DNA of 64,000 bases from JAADHG01 sp964418645. Its GTDB lineage: Bacteria; Bacteroidota; Bacteroidia; Flavobacteriales; Flavobacteriaceae. This document shows, piece after piece, positions 18,139-26,246 of the stretch (the first letter of the stretch is position 1; each line of letters starts with the position of its first letter). The notes beneath the pieces are model-generated. The model did no database searches and was not told where the DNA came from. It saw nothing but the letters and a program-made list of their open reading frames with translations. The position numbers and the translations under genes were made by a program. The stretch spans positions 16,981 through 80,980 of the forward strand of contig CAYQME010000005.1 of NCBI GenBank assembly GCA_964418645.1. Direction: 5' to 3'.

Positions 18139-18642
18139 CTACCAGTTTCCTGCATAATCTATCATTTCACCAGATTGTTTCTCAAGATAATCAAATTTTA
18201 GTTTTGTTATTTGCCTTATGTGTAAATAATCGTGTGCCAACCAATTGGTCACGAAGAATTTTGCTGTAAGCTTCCCTTTTTTTGGATGTTCATAGTAGTT
18301 TCCCCATTTCGGATTATTTAGTAATTTTAACCATGAAATGGATTGTTCTCTTTCTTCAATAAATTTGTTTAACATAGTATGGTAATCTTGCTCCATATAT
18401 TTACGCTCGGTAACCCAAACAACAGGATTAAAATTGGGAGGTGTTTGTTTAGGTTTTTCTAAAACCCATTTGGTTCTAAATCTAAAATCTTCTCGTTCTT
18501 CATCATATAAATGACATACAATTTCTAACAAGCACCATTTTTCGGGTGTTTGTTTCCATAAGTACATATCTTCCTTTACATCTTTTAAAAGATCATCAAA
18601 GACACTTTTGTTTTGTTGAAGCTTATCAATTAGAAAATCCAT
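18139..18642 (-). CDS. DinB-family protein
   Basis: A 167-residue four-helix protein of the DinB/YfiT-like superfamily. The metal-ligand histidines fit the pattern: one in LLEIVCHLYDEE and others in WLAHDYLHIRQI. Family members are metal-binding and include thiol-dependent transferases such as bacillithiol S-transferases; the substrate here is unknown. It lies four bases downstream of the pepT stop, so the two are probably cotranscribed. Confidence 0.8.
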   Translation of the reverse strand: MDFLIDKLQQNKSVFDDLLKDVKEDMYLWKQTPEKWCLLEIVCHLYDEEREDFRFRTKWVLEKPKQTPPNFNPVVWVTERKYMEQDYHTMLNKFIEEREQSISWLKLLNNPKWGNYYEHPKKGKLTAKFFVTNWLAHDYLHIRQITKLKFDYLEKQSGEMIDYAGNW

Positions 18643-18646
18643 AAGG

Positions 18647-19888
18647 TCATTTAGCTTTTTCTTGAGTTAATTCAGCAATTTTACAAATCACTTGAGTAGC
18701 CTTAATCATACTTTCAACAGGAACATATTCGTATCGTCCATGAAAATTGTGTCCACCAGCAAAAATATTTGGACATGGTAATCCCATATAACTCAACTGT
18801 GAACCATCCGTTCCTCCTCTAATCGCTTTTATTAGGGGTGTTATGTTAAGTTGTTTCATAGCTTCCTCTGCAATATCTACAATGTGTTTTACAGGCTCAA
18901 CCTTTTCTTTCATATTGTAATATTGATCTTTGATTTCAATGTCAATAATTGGCTTACCATATTTTGCATTCATATCGTCTGCAATCTTTTGTATTAAGGC
19001 TTTTCTAGCTTCAAATTTATCTTTATCATGATCTCGAATAATGTATTGCAATTGGGTTTCTTCAACTTTACCTTCCATAGTATATAAATGAAAAAAGCCT
19101 TCATAACCTTCAGTTAATTCTGGAGTTTCTCTTTTTGGAAGGTTATTAATGAACTCTGTAGCATAATACATAGAATTAACCATTTTTCCTTTGGCATATC
19201 CAGGGTGTACAATTTTTCCGTTGACTTTGATTTTTGCTCCAGCAGCGTTGAAATTTTCATATTCCAATTCACCAACTTGACTACCATCCATCGTATAGGC
19301 CCAATCGGCTCTAAATTCATCTACATTAAATTTATGAGCACCACGACCTATCTCTTCATCAGGCGTAAAGCCAATCCTTATTTTTCCATGTTTAATTTCG
19401 GGATGATTGATTAAATATTCCATAGCCGAAATAATTTCACAAATTCCTGCTTTATCATCCGCTCCAAGCAGAGTTGTACCATCGGTTGTAATGAGAGTTT
19501 GTCCTTTATAAAGGAGTAAATCTTCAAAATAATTGGAAGATAATACAATGCTTTCTTCCGCATTTAAAATAATGTCTTCCCCATCATAATTCTCAATAAT
19601 TTGAGGCCTTACATTAGCAGCAGTAAAATCTGGAGATGTATCAAAATGTGAAATAAAACCAATAACTGGTACATCGTGGTCAACATTAGATGGTAAAGTT
19701 GCCATAATGTATGCGTTCTTATCAATAGTAACATTTTTCATTCCAATAGTTTTTAGCTCTTCTACTAATTTATTAGCTAAATCCCATTGTTTTTCTGTGC
19801 TTGGAGTTGTTTTACTATTTGGATCGCTTTCAGTATCAACAGTTACATAGCTTATAAAACGATTGATAATGTCTTGTTTATTTAACAT
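18647..19888 (-). CDS. pepT: Peptidase T (tripeptidase)
   Basis: An M20-family zinc aminopeptidase of about 413 residues. The zinc ligands are visible in GFISHFDTSPD, LLGADDKAG and TPDEEIGRG, and the late glycine-rich motif is GGTDGSQLSYMG. The tail AGGHNFHGRYEYVP is diagnostic for PepT. It removes N-terminal residues from tripeptides in the cytosol. I chose MLNKQDI (19888) over the ATG at 19909 because a promoter element at 19907-19914 puts the transcription start at about 19900, downstream of the longer start. Confidence 0.93.
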   Translation of the reverse strand: MLNKQDIINRFISYVTVDTESDPNSKTTPSTEKQWDLANKLVEELKTIGMKNVTIDKNAYIMATLPSNVDHDVPVIGFISHFDTSPDFTAANVRPQIIENYDGEDIILNAEESIVLSSNYFEDLLLYKGQTLITTDGTTLLGADDKAGICEIISAMEYLINHPEIKHGKIRIGFTPDEEIGRGAHKFNVDEFRADWAYTMDGSQVGELEYENFNAAGAKIKVNGKIVHPGYAKGKMVNSMYYATEFINNLPKRETPELTEGYEGFFHLYTMEGKVEETQLQYIIRDHDKDKFEARKALIQKIADDMNAKYGKPIIDIEIKDQYYNMKEKVEPVKHIVDIAEEAMKQLNITPLIKAIRGGTDGSQLSYMGLPCPNIFAGGHNFHGRYEYVPVESMIKATQVICKIAELTQEKAK

Positions 19889-19906
19889 GCTTAATTTGAT
19901 TTTATT

Positions 19907-19914
19907 CAAAAATA
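19907..19914 (-). promoter_or_regulatory. Promoter -7 element of pepT
   Basis: TATTTTTG on the minus strand, with a TTG about 20 bases upstream. The predicted transcript starts between the two candidate ATGs of pepT, which decides the start in favour of 19888. Confidence 0.6.
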
Positions 19915-19976
19915 GAGAACGGTTTATAAAGAGACAAGCGATATAATGCTTTCTTTTTTATTGCATGAAATTAGTT

Positions 19977-19984
19977 TATTTTTG
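19977..19984 (+). promoter_or_regulatory. Promoter -7 element of pyrD
   Basis: TATTTTTG lies 17 bases before the pyrD ATG, giving a leader of about ten bases. The -33 box is not clear. Confidence 0.6.
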
Positions 19985-20001
19985 CACTCAAATTAGTCTT
20001 C

Positions 20002-21039
20002 ATGTATAAATCGCTTGTTCGTCCTATACTCTTTTGTTTTGATCCTGAAAAAGTGCATTATTTTACATTTTCGATTATAAAATATATTTCAAAATTTCCT
20101 TTTGTTCCTAACCTTATTAGAAGGATGTATCAAGTTAATGATAAATCTTTAGAGCGTCATTTATTTGGACTAACATTTAAAAACCCTGTAGGATTAGCGG
20201 CTGGATTTGATAAAAATGCGGTTTTATATAATGAATTGGCAAATTTTGGATTTGGCTTTATTGAAATAGGAACTGTTACACCAAAAGCGCAGGCAGGAAA
20301 TCAAAAAAAACGATTATTCAGATTGCAAAAAGACCATGGTATTATTAACCGAATGGGTTTTAACAATGAAGGGATAGAAGCAGCTATTTCACAATTAAAA
20401 AAGAATAAAGGTCAACTCATTATTGGCGGTAATATTGGTAAAAACACAGACACTACTCCTGAAGATTATACCAAAGATTATTTGAAATGTTTTCATGCTT
20501 TACATCCTTATGTGGACTATTTTGTACTAAACGTTAGTTGTCCTAATGTTGGAAGTCATGCTAAACTTAATGATAAAGATTATTTGAAAGAATTAATTGA
20601 TGAAGTGAAAAAAGCTAATGATAACTTTAATAACCAAAAACCTATTTTACTTAAAATTGCGCCAGATTTAAATACGATTCAACTGGATGAAATTATTGAT
20701 CTTGTAACTACCACTAAAATTGAAGGCATTATAGCATCAAATACGTCGGTAGCAAGAGATAATTTAAGGACTTCAAATGAAAGGTTATTAACCATAGAAA
20801 ACGGAGGTTTAAGCGGAAAGCCGATTAAAGATAAAAGTACTCAGGTTATTAAATACTTAGCAGATAAAAGTAATAAAGCATTTCCAATTATTGGTGTTGG
20901 AGGTATCCATTCAGCACAAGATGCCATTGAAAAAATAGAAGCTGGAGCCGATTTAGTTCAAATTTATACAGGCTTTATTTATGAAGGCCCTAAACTTGTT
21001 AGAACGATTAATAAGGCTTTGTTGAAAAAGATTAATTAA
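20002..21039 (+). CDS. pyrD: Dihydroorotate dehydrogenase, quinone-type (class 2)
   Basis: A 345-residue FMN enzyme that oxidises dihydroorotate to orotate in pyrimidine synthesis. Class 2 features are the amphipathic N-terminal extension (about residues 1-45) that contacts the membrane and quinone pool, FKNPVGLAAGFDKNA, and the C-terminal GVGGIHSAQDAIEKIEAGA. The catalytic-base region reads VLNVSCPNVG, with Cys180 where class 2 enzymes such as human S215 or E. coli S175 have serine; cysteine is the class 1 residue. It is followed by the HMG-CoA lyase gene with a 78-base gap. Confidence 0.9.
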   Translation: MYKSLVRPILFCFDPEKVHYFTFSIIKYISKFPFVPNLIRRMYQVNDKSLERHLFGLTFKNPVGLAAGFDKNAVLYNELANFGFGFIEIGTVTPKAQAGNQKKRLFRLQKDHGIINRMGFNNEGIEAAISQLKKNKGQLIIGGNIGKNTDTTPEDYTKDYLKCFHALHPYVDYFVLNVSCPNVGSHAKLNDKDYLKELIDEVKKANDNFNNQKPILLKIAPDLNTIQLDEIIDLVTTTKIEGIIASNTSVARDNLRTSNERLLTIENGGLSGKPIKDKSTQVIKYLADKSNKAFPIIGVGGIHSAQDAIEKIEAGADLVQIYTGFIYEGPKLVRTINKALLKKIN

Positions 21040-21117
21040 AGAGCCATTTTTGTAATCACTTCTCACGGATGTTTCATTAAAATAGTGGTATTTTTATCAT
21101 AGTATTAGATAAATTCG

Positions 21118-21984
21118 ATGCTTAATAAAATTAAAATTATAGAATGTCCGCGAGATGCCATGCAAGGGATTAAAGACTTTATACCTACTGAACAAAAAGT
21201 ACAATATATTCAATCGTTACTTCGTGTTGGTTTTGATACTATTGATTTTGGAAGTTTTGTGTCCCCCAAAGCTATTCCACAAATGGTAGATACTGCAGAG
21301 GTTTTATCACAACTTAATCTATTAGAAACGACTAGTAAATTATTAGCTATTATTGCCAACACGCGTGGAGCTACTGATGCTTCAAAGTATAAAGAAATTG
21401 ATTATTTAGGCTATCCATTTTCTATTTCAGAAAATTTTCAAATGCGTAACACACATAAAACCATTGCACAATCTGTAGTTACGCTTCAGGAGATTTTAAA
21501 TATTGCGGATAAGTCTAATAAACAGGTAGTGGCTTATTTATCTATGGGATTTGGAAATCCATATGGAGATCCTTGGAACATTGAAATAGTAGGCGAATGG
21601 ATAGAGCGTTTGAGTAAAATGGGAGTTAAAGTTTTATCGCTTAGTGATACTATTGGTAGTTCTAACTCTGAAAATATTCATTATTTGTTTTCTAATTTAA
21701 TTCCTAACTATCCCAGTATAGAATTTGGTGCACATTTACATACAACTCCTAACTCTTGGTTTGAAAAAGTTGATGCTGCATTTAAAGCGGGTTGTAAGCG
21801 TTTTGATGGTGCTATTCAAGGCTTTGGAGGTTGTCCAATGGCTAAAGATGTATTGACAGGAAATATGCCTACTGAAAAGTTGTTATCTTATTTTGCTTCA
21901 AATAAAAATATAAATAATTTAAGCACACTAAGGTTTGAAAGTGCTTATAATGAGGCTACTAAAATATTTAATGCATATTACTAA
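21118..21984 (+). CDS. Hydroxymethylglutaryl-CoA lyase
   Basis: A 288-residue TIM-barrel enzyme of the HMGL-like superfamily. The catalytic Arg-Asp is in ECPRDAMQG (R12-D13), the metal histidines in FGAHLHTTP, and the conserved catalytic cysteine in GFGGCPMAKDVLTGN. These support HMG-CoA lyase over isopropylmalate or homocitrate synthase. It cleaves HMG-CoA to acetoacetate and acetyl-CoA in leucine breakdown, which suits a genome that carries leucine dehydrogenase. It ends before an intergenic region with the porin promoter. Confidence 0.88.
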   Translation: MLNKIKIIECPRDAMQGIKDFIPTEQKVQYIQSLLRVGFDTIDFGSFVSPKAIPQMVDTAEVLSQLNLLETTSKLLAIIANTRGATDASKYKEIDYLGYPFSISENFQMRNTHKTIAQSVVTLQEILNIADKSNKQVVAYLSMGFGNPYGDPWNIEIVGEWIERLSKMGVKVLSLSDTIGSSNSENIHYLFSNLIPNYPSIEFGAHLHTTPNSWFEKVDAAFKAGCKRFDGAIQGFGGCPMAKDVLTGNMPTEKLLSYFASNKNINNLSTLRFESAYNEATKIFNAYY

Positions 21985-22014
21985 TTTTTTTATTTAAAAT
22001 AATTCTAAATAACA

Positions 22015-22045
22015 TTTGTTTTTATAGATTTCAATATTATTTTTG
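22015..22045 (+). promoter_or_regulatory. Consensus Bacteroidota promoter of the porin gene
   Basis: TTTG at 22015-22018, exactly 19 bases, then TATTTTTG at 22038-22045. This is one of the two best consensus promoters in the window. Confidence 0.85.
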
Positions 22046-22090
22046 TCGACGAAATAAATAATTATTTATAATAAGTCTAAATAAAAATAA

Positions 22091-23248
22091 ATGAAAAAAA
22101 TTATTTTATCAATTACAATTTTAGTTTCTGGTTTTGGGTTTTCTCAAACTATTAGTCAAGATTCTATTGTAACTAATCAACAAAATAATGCCGTGCAAAA
22201 TATTTTGGATGGTAACATTTCCAAAGGAGTAACTGTTGGAGGTTATGCTCAAGTAGATTACAATCAACCAGAAGGAGCTAATGGCAATTTAGATGTGCAT
22301 CGTATGGTAATGCTATTAGGTTACAAGTTTAGTGACAAAGTACAATTTGTTACAGAAATTGAATATGAACATATTGAAGAAGTATCCATAGAACAGGCAT
22401 TTTTAAACTATAGTATCAATGATAATTTAAACATTCGTGGTGGCTTAATGTTGGTGCCAATGGGAATTATTAATGAGTATCATGAACCAACTACATTTAA
22501 TGGTGTAGAGCGCCCTAATGTCGATAAAAGTATTGTACCAACCACCTGGAGAGAAGTGGGTATAGGAATTTCGGGAAAATTTAATGAAGTTAATTTACGC
22601 TATCAGGCTTATATTTTTAATGGTTTTGCTTCAGTAAATGGTTCAAAAGTATTAGGAGGAAAAAATGGACTTCGTAATGGACGACAAAAAGGAGCTGAAT
22701 CTACAATTAATACTCCTAACTTTTCAGCAAAATTAGATTATTACGGTATTCAGGGTTTGCGTTTGGGGTTTTCAGGATATTTTGGACGCGCACAAGCTGA
22801 GGAGGATGTTAAGGATATTGATGGTGCAGATATAGGTATTTCCATGTTAGGACTAGATGCACGTTATGTTAACAAACGTTTCTCTGCTAAAGGGCAATAT
22901 ATTCATGCAAATCTTAGCGATGTAGAAGCCTATAACACTTTAAACACTGCTGATTTAGGATCAGAGTTAAAAGGATGGTATCTAGAGGCAGCATATAACT
23001 TAATACCATTAGGGAAAGAACAAAAATTAGATGTCTTTGTGAAATATGAAAAGTATGATACACATGCAGCTGTAGATGGCGCTTTAATAAGAAATGATTC
23101 TTATAATAGAAACGAATGGACTTCAGGTTTAAGTTATCATGTTGCTCCTGGTGCTGTGGTAAAAGTAGATTACCAGTTTCTTGATAATGCTATAGAAGAT
23201 AATAAAACAAAAGGGCAACTAAACATTGGTTTTGGGGTTTGGTTTTAA
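22091..23248 (+). CDS. Outer-membrane porin
   Basis: 385 residues with a signal peptide (MKKIILSITILVSGFGFSQ) and an antiparallel beta-strand pattern ending in an aromatic residue (LNIGFGVWF), as in outer-membrane barrels. Segments such as GGYAQVDYNQPEG, VQFVTEIEYEHIEE and WREVGIGISGKF resemble the phosphate-selective porin O/P-like family of Bacteroidota. The substrate is unknown. An FMN-binding protein and a small membrane protein follow on the same strand, so it may supply or accompany an extracytoplasmic redox module. Confidence 0.82.
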   Translation: MKKIILSITILVSGFGFSQTISQDSIVTNQQNNAVQNILDGNISKGVTVGGYAQVDYNQPEGANGNLDVHRMVMLLGYKFSDKVQFVTEIEYEHIEEVSIEQAFLNYSINDNLNIRGGLMLVPMGIINEYHEPTTFNGVERPNVDKSIVPTTWREVGIGISGKFNEVNLRYQAYIFNGFASVNGSKVLGGKNGLRNGRQKGAESTINTPNFSAKLDYYGIQGLRLGFSGYFGRAQAEEDVKDIDGADIGISMLGLDARYVNKRFSAKGQYIHANLSDVEAYNTLNTADLGSELKGWYLEAAYNLIPLGKEQKLDVFVKYEKYDTHAAVDGALIRNDSYNRNEWTSGLSYHVAPGAVVKVDYQFLDNAIEDNKTKGQLNIGFGVWF

Positions 23249-23338
23249 TTTTATAGATTAGTTTTAAGTCAAATAGTTAAAGCTGAAGAAAATATTTTTG
23301 CTTTAGCTATTTGATATTATTAATAATACTTTTATCGA

Positions 23339-23866
23339 ATGAATTTTAAATATATTTTAATTTTATTTATTGCTGTAGTAATGATGTCTTTTGGGCTTCC
23401 AAAAAGTATTCTGAAAAAAGTAAATAAAGAGATAGGAATTACATTTAATATTTCACAATTTCAATTAAGATCTAAAACATTTCCTGCCAATATTACTAAT
23501 GTACTTTCTTCAGAGTTTGACAGCGATAATTTGTTTGAAATTAAAACAACCAAAAATCTTATTGGTTATGCGTATGTGTCGAAAGCTCAAAGCAAAACAG
23601 ATTATTTTGATTATCTCATTTTGTTTGACAAAGATTTTATTATTGTAAAATCTAAAATTTTAATTTATCGTGAAGATTACGGAGGCGAAATTGGGAGTAA
23701 ACGTTGGTTAAAACAATTTATAGGAAAATCGCAAAACAACATTTTAATTTATGGAGATAATATAGCAGCAATTTCTGGCGCTACAATTTCTGTACGTTCG
23801 ATGACTAATGCAGTTAATGATGTCTTACGATCAATAAAAATACTTCACCAAAAAAAACTTTTATAA
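23339..23866 (+). CDS. FMN-binding domain protein, probably flavinylated
   Basis: 175 residues with an N-terminal signal or anchor (about residues 5-20) and a C-terminal FMN-binding domain like NqrC/RnfG. The motif DNIAAISGATISVRSMTNAV holds the SGAT acceptor site to which ApbE attaches FMN through a phosphoester bond. An apbE gene lies about 1.1 kb downstream, so covalent flavinylation outside the cytoplasm is likely. The ATG of the next gene overlaps its stop codon by one base, so the two are translationally coupled. Confidence 0.82.
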   Translation: MNFKYILILFIAVVMMSFGLPKSILKKVNKEIGITFNISQFQLRSKTFPANITNVLSSEFDSDNLFEIKTTKNLIGYAYVSKAQSKTDYFDYLILFDKDFIIVKSKILIYREDYGGEIGSKRWLKQFIGKSQNNILIYGDNIAAISGATISVRSMTNAVNDVLRSIKILHQKKLL

Positions 23867-24357
23867 TGCAATTAAATGGACTTATTTACACACTTCCCAA
23901 AGACTTAAAATTATTAATTGGCACGTTTGTGATTGTGTTGAGTATAGGCTTCTTTACTGGATTATTATTTGTTGGTAATACATCTTCAGCAAATCCAAAT
24001 GGGATTGAAGAACAATATATAGGAAATGAGTCTGACGAAGATGCTACAGTTATGAAATTTAAAAAAAGTGATAAAGAAATGCTCACTTTGATACATAATC
24101 ATGTGCTATCTATGTCTATTATATTCTTCTTAATGGGTTTAATTCTCAGTATAACTCAACTTAAAAAAAAGTTGAAATTATTTTTAATGATTGAGCCTTT
24201 TATCTCTGTAATTTTCACCTTTGGAGGTATTTATTTGTTATGGAAAGGAATCCTCTGGATGAAGTACATTGTAATGATTTCAGGAACATTAATGGCACTT
24301 ACTTTTACGCTTTCTGTAATTATTATTTTGAGACAACTTTTAAAAACTAAAAAATAA
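23866..24357 (+). CDS. Small integral membrane protein of unknown function
   Basis: 163 residues with four hydrophobic helices (about residues 18-38, 78-98, 106-124 and 131-155). A polar loop between helices 1 and 2 is acidic (EEQYIGNESDEDATVMKF). The segment LTLIHNHVLSMSIIF places two histidines at a helix start, possibly for metal or haem, but this is a guess. I do not recognise the family. Tight coupling to the FMN-binding gene suggests it is that protein's membrane partner, perhaps an electron donor or quinone-facing subunit. Confidence 0.7.
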   Translation: MQLNGLIYTLPKDLKLLIGTFVIVLSIGFFTGLLFVGNTSSANPNGIEEQYIGNESDEDATVMKFKKSDKEMLTLIHNHVLSMSIIFFLMGLILSITQLKKKLKLFLMIEPFISVIFTFGGIYLLWKGILWMKYIVMISGTLMALTFTLSVIIILRQLLKTKK

Positions 24358-24566
24358 GGTAGGAGTTTTTCTATTCTATCTGTTATATAGTTTTAACACG
24401 AAGTTTAATCTGTCAAACACCAATTTATAAAACACTACTACTTTTATAATTTGCTATTTATTTATGTAAGATGTTGCGAATTAGTGCTACTAAGTCGGCA
24501 TTATTTTTAACACTACAATTTTAGAATAAAGATAGCGTTAACCTATTATTAATTTACTTTTTAAAA

Positions 24567-24998
24567 ATGATTAAACGTATTAGTACAGTCTTACTTTTAT
24601 TTGTTGGACTGAATTGCTTTTCACAAAATTGGGTAACTAATTTAGATGAAGCAGAAAGAATAGCACAAGATAAAAACCAAAAAATAGTATTGGTTTTTTC
24701 TGGATCTGATTGGTGTACACCTTGTATAAAGTTAGAAAAAGAGATTTTAGAATCTAAAGAGTTTGAAGAGTTCTCTAAATCTAATTTTGTAATGTTAAGA
24801 GCTGATTTCCCTCGAAGAAAAAAAAATACATTACCTCCAAAAGTGCAAGAGGAGAATAATAGTTTAGCTGAAAAATATAATAATAATGGATTCTTTCCGC
24901 TTGTTGTTGTATTAGACAAAAACGGAAAAGTCTTAGGCGAAACAGGTTATAAAAATACAACTCCAAGAGAATATATTAAGCTTTTAACATCTTATTAG
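24567..24998 (+). CDS. Secreted thioredoxin-family protein
   Basis: 143 residues with a signal peptide (about residues 1-19, ending NCFSQ) and a thioredoxin-like domain. The redox motif is SGSDWCTPCIKLEKEI (WCTPC), and the cis-proline region is NGFFPLVVVLDKNGKVLG. It probably works in the periplasm as a thiol reductase or oxidase. It opens a close-packed series with apbE (six-base gap), DUF4266 and DUF3570. Confidence 0.85.
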   Translation: MIKRISTVLLLFVGLNCFSQNWVTNLDEAERIAQDKNQKIVLVFSGSDWCTPCIKLEKEILESKEFEEFSKSNFVMLRADFPRRKKNTLPPKVQEENNSLAEKYNNNGFFPLVVVLDKNGKVLGETGYKNTTPREYIKLLTSY

Positions 24999-25004
24999 TT
25001 AAAA

Positions 25005-25997
25005 ATGAAAAATAGAGTAATAGGTGCCATGTTCTTAATGGTTTCCTTTGTCAGTAATTCTCAAGAAATATATAGAAGAACACTTAAATTAATGGGGAGC
25101 CGTTTCGATATTACTGTAGTAGCGGCAAATAAAAATCAAGGAGATACCTATATAGATTTGGCAATTGCAGAAATATCTAGGATAGAGAAAAAAATATCAT
25201 CTTGGGATTCAAATTCTTTAACAGCGTTAATTAATAAAAATGCAGGAATAAAATCAGTAATTGTTGACGAGGAATTATTTAGTTTAATTAAGCGAGCAAT
25301 TCAAATATCAAAATTAACCGAAGGAGCTTTTGATATCAGTTATGCATCCATGGATAAAATTTGGAAGTTTGATGGGACTATGAAAACAATGCCCTCTAAA
25401 GATATCATTACACAATCTGTTGCTAAAGTTGGTTTCCAAAATATTTTTCTAAACCAAGAAAAGCATTCTGTTTTTTTAAAACTAAGAGGCATGAAAATTG
25501 GTTTTGGAGCTATTGGTAAAGGCTTTGCTGCTGATAAAGCAAAAGCACTGTTGAAACAAAAAGGTGTAGAAGCAGGGATTATTAATGCATCAGGCGATAT
25601 GAATACTTGGGGAAAGCAACCTGATGGTAAAGATTGGAAAGTAGGTATTACAAATCCTTTAAATAAAAATAAGGTTTTTACCTTATTGCCAATTCATGAA
25701 AAAGCAGTGGTAACTTCTGGGAATTACGAAAAGTATGTAACCTTTAATGGACAACGTTATTCTCATATTATTGATCCTAGAACAGGATATCCTAGCAAAG
25801 GAGTTGTAAGTGCAAGTGTTTTTGCACTAAGTGCAGAGTTAGCTGATGCTTTGGCGACATCAATTTTTGTTATGGGTAAAGATGTTGGTCTTAATTTAAT
25901 AAATCAATTACCACAGGTGGAATGTATTATAGTTGATGATACAGGGAAAATATTTTATTCTAAAAACATTGATATTAAGGATTCACTTAAAGAATAA
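25005..25997 (+). CDS. apbE: FAD:protein FMN transferase ApbE
   Basis: A 330-residue secreted enzyme with an N-terminal signal (about residues 1-19). ApbE features are TLKLMGSRFDITVVA, GAFDISYASMDKIW, IGFGAIGKGFAADKA, NASGDMNTWG, and the nearly invariant SHIIDPRTGYP with a following ADALATSIFVMG. It transfers FMN from FAD to a threonine or serine in target proteins, in a magnesium-dependent way, outside the cytoplasm. The only recognisable target in the window is the SGAT-bearing protein at 23339. It sits between a thioredoxin-like gene and the DUF4266/DUF3570 pair. Confidence 0.93.
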   Translation: MKNRVIGAMFLMVSFVSNSQEIYRRTLKLMGSRFDITVVAANKNQGDTYIDLAIAEISRIEKKISSWDSNSLTALINKNAGIKSVIVDEELFSLIKRAIQISKLTEGAFDISYASMDKIWKFDGTMKTMPSKDIITQSVAKVGFQNIFLNQEKHSVFLKLRGMKIGFGAIGKGFAADKAKALLKQKGVEAGIINASGDMNTWGKQPDGKDWKVGITNPLNKNKVFTLLPIHEKAVVTSGNYEKYVTFNGQRYSHIIDPRTGYPSKGVVSASVFALSAELADALATSIFVMGKDVGLNLINQLPQVECIIVDDTGKIFYSKNIDIKDSLKE

Positions 25998-26032
25998 TTA
26001 ATAAAACAAATTATAAATATTTATAAAAAAAG

Positions 26033-26245
26033 ATGATAAAGAAAGTAATTATTGGAGCAGTAATTTTGATAAGCGCGAGCTCATGTATTGCTGTAAAAGA
26101 GTATGAAAAAGTTAATATTAATGATCCAGATATGATATTATCTGCGGCTTTAATAAAGCGATTTGAAACTAATTTTCAAGTGTATAGAGAAGGTGCTTCA
26201 GGAGCAAATGGCGGAAAAACAGGTGGAGGCTGTGGATGTAATTAA
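26033..26245 (+). CDS. DUF4266 lipoprotein
   Basis: A 70-residue lipoprotein. The signal ends in SASSC with the lipobox cysteine at about residue 18, and the mature part is short: VKEYEKVNINDPDM, then RFETNFQVYREGASGANGG and a Gly/Cys-rich tail (TGGGCGCN). This is the DUF4266 pattern; its function is not established. The gene sits one base before the DUF3570 start, the usual order for this pair. The Cys-x-Cys tail could bind a metal or form a disulfide, which would suit the thioredoxin gene upstream; that is inference. Confidence 0.85.
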   Translation: MIKKVIIGAVILISASSCIAVKEYEKVNINDPDMILSAALIKRFETNFQVYREGASGANGGKTGGGCGCN

Positions 26246-26246
26246 C

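Noticed and set aside
21118..21984. Isopropylmalate or homocitrate synthase
   Set aside because: The length of 288 residues and the GFGGCPMAKD motif fit HMG-CoA lyase; no regulatory C-terminal domain is present.
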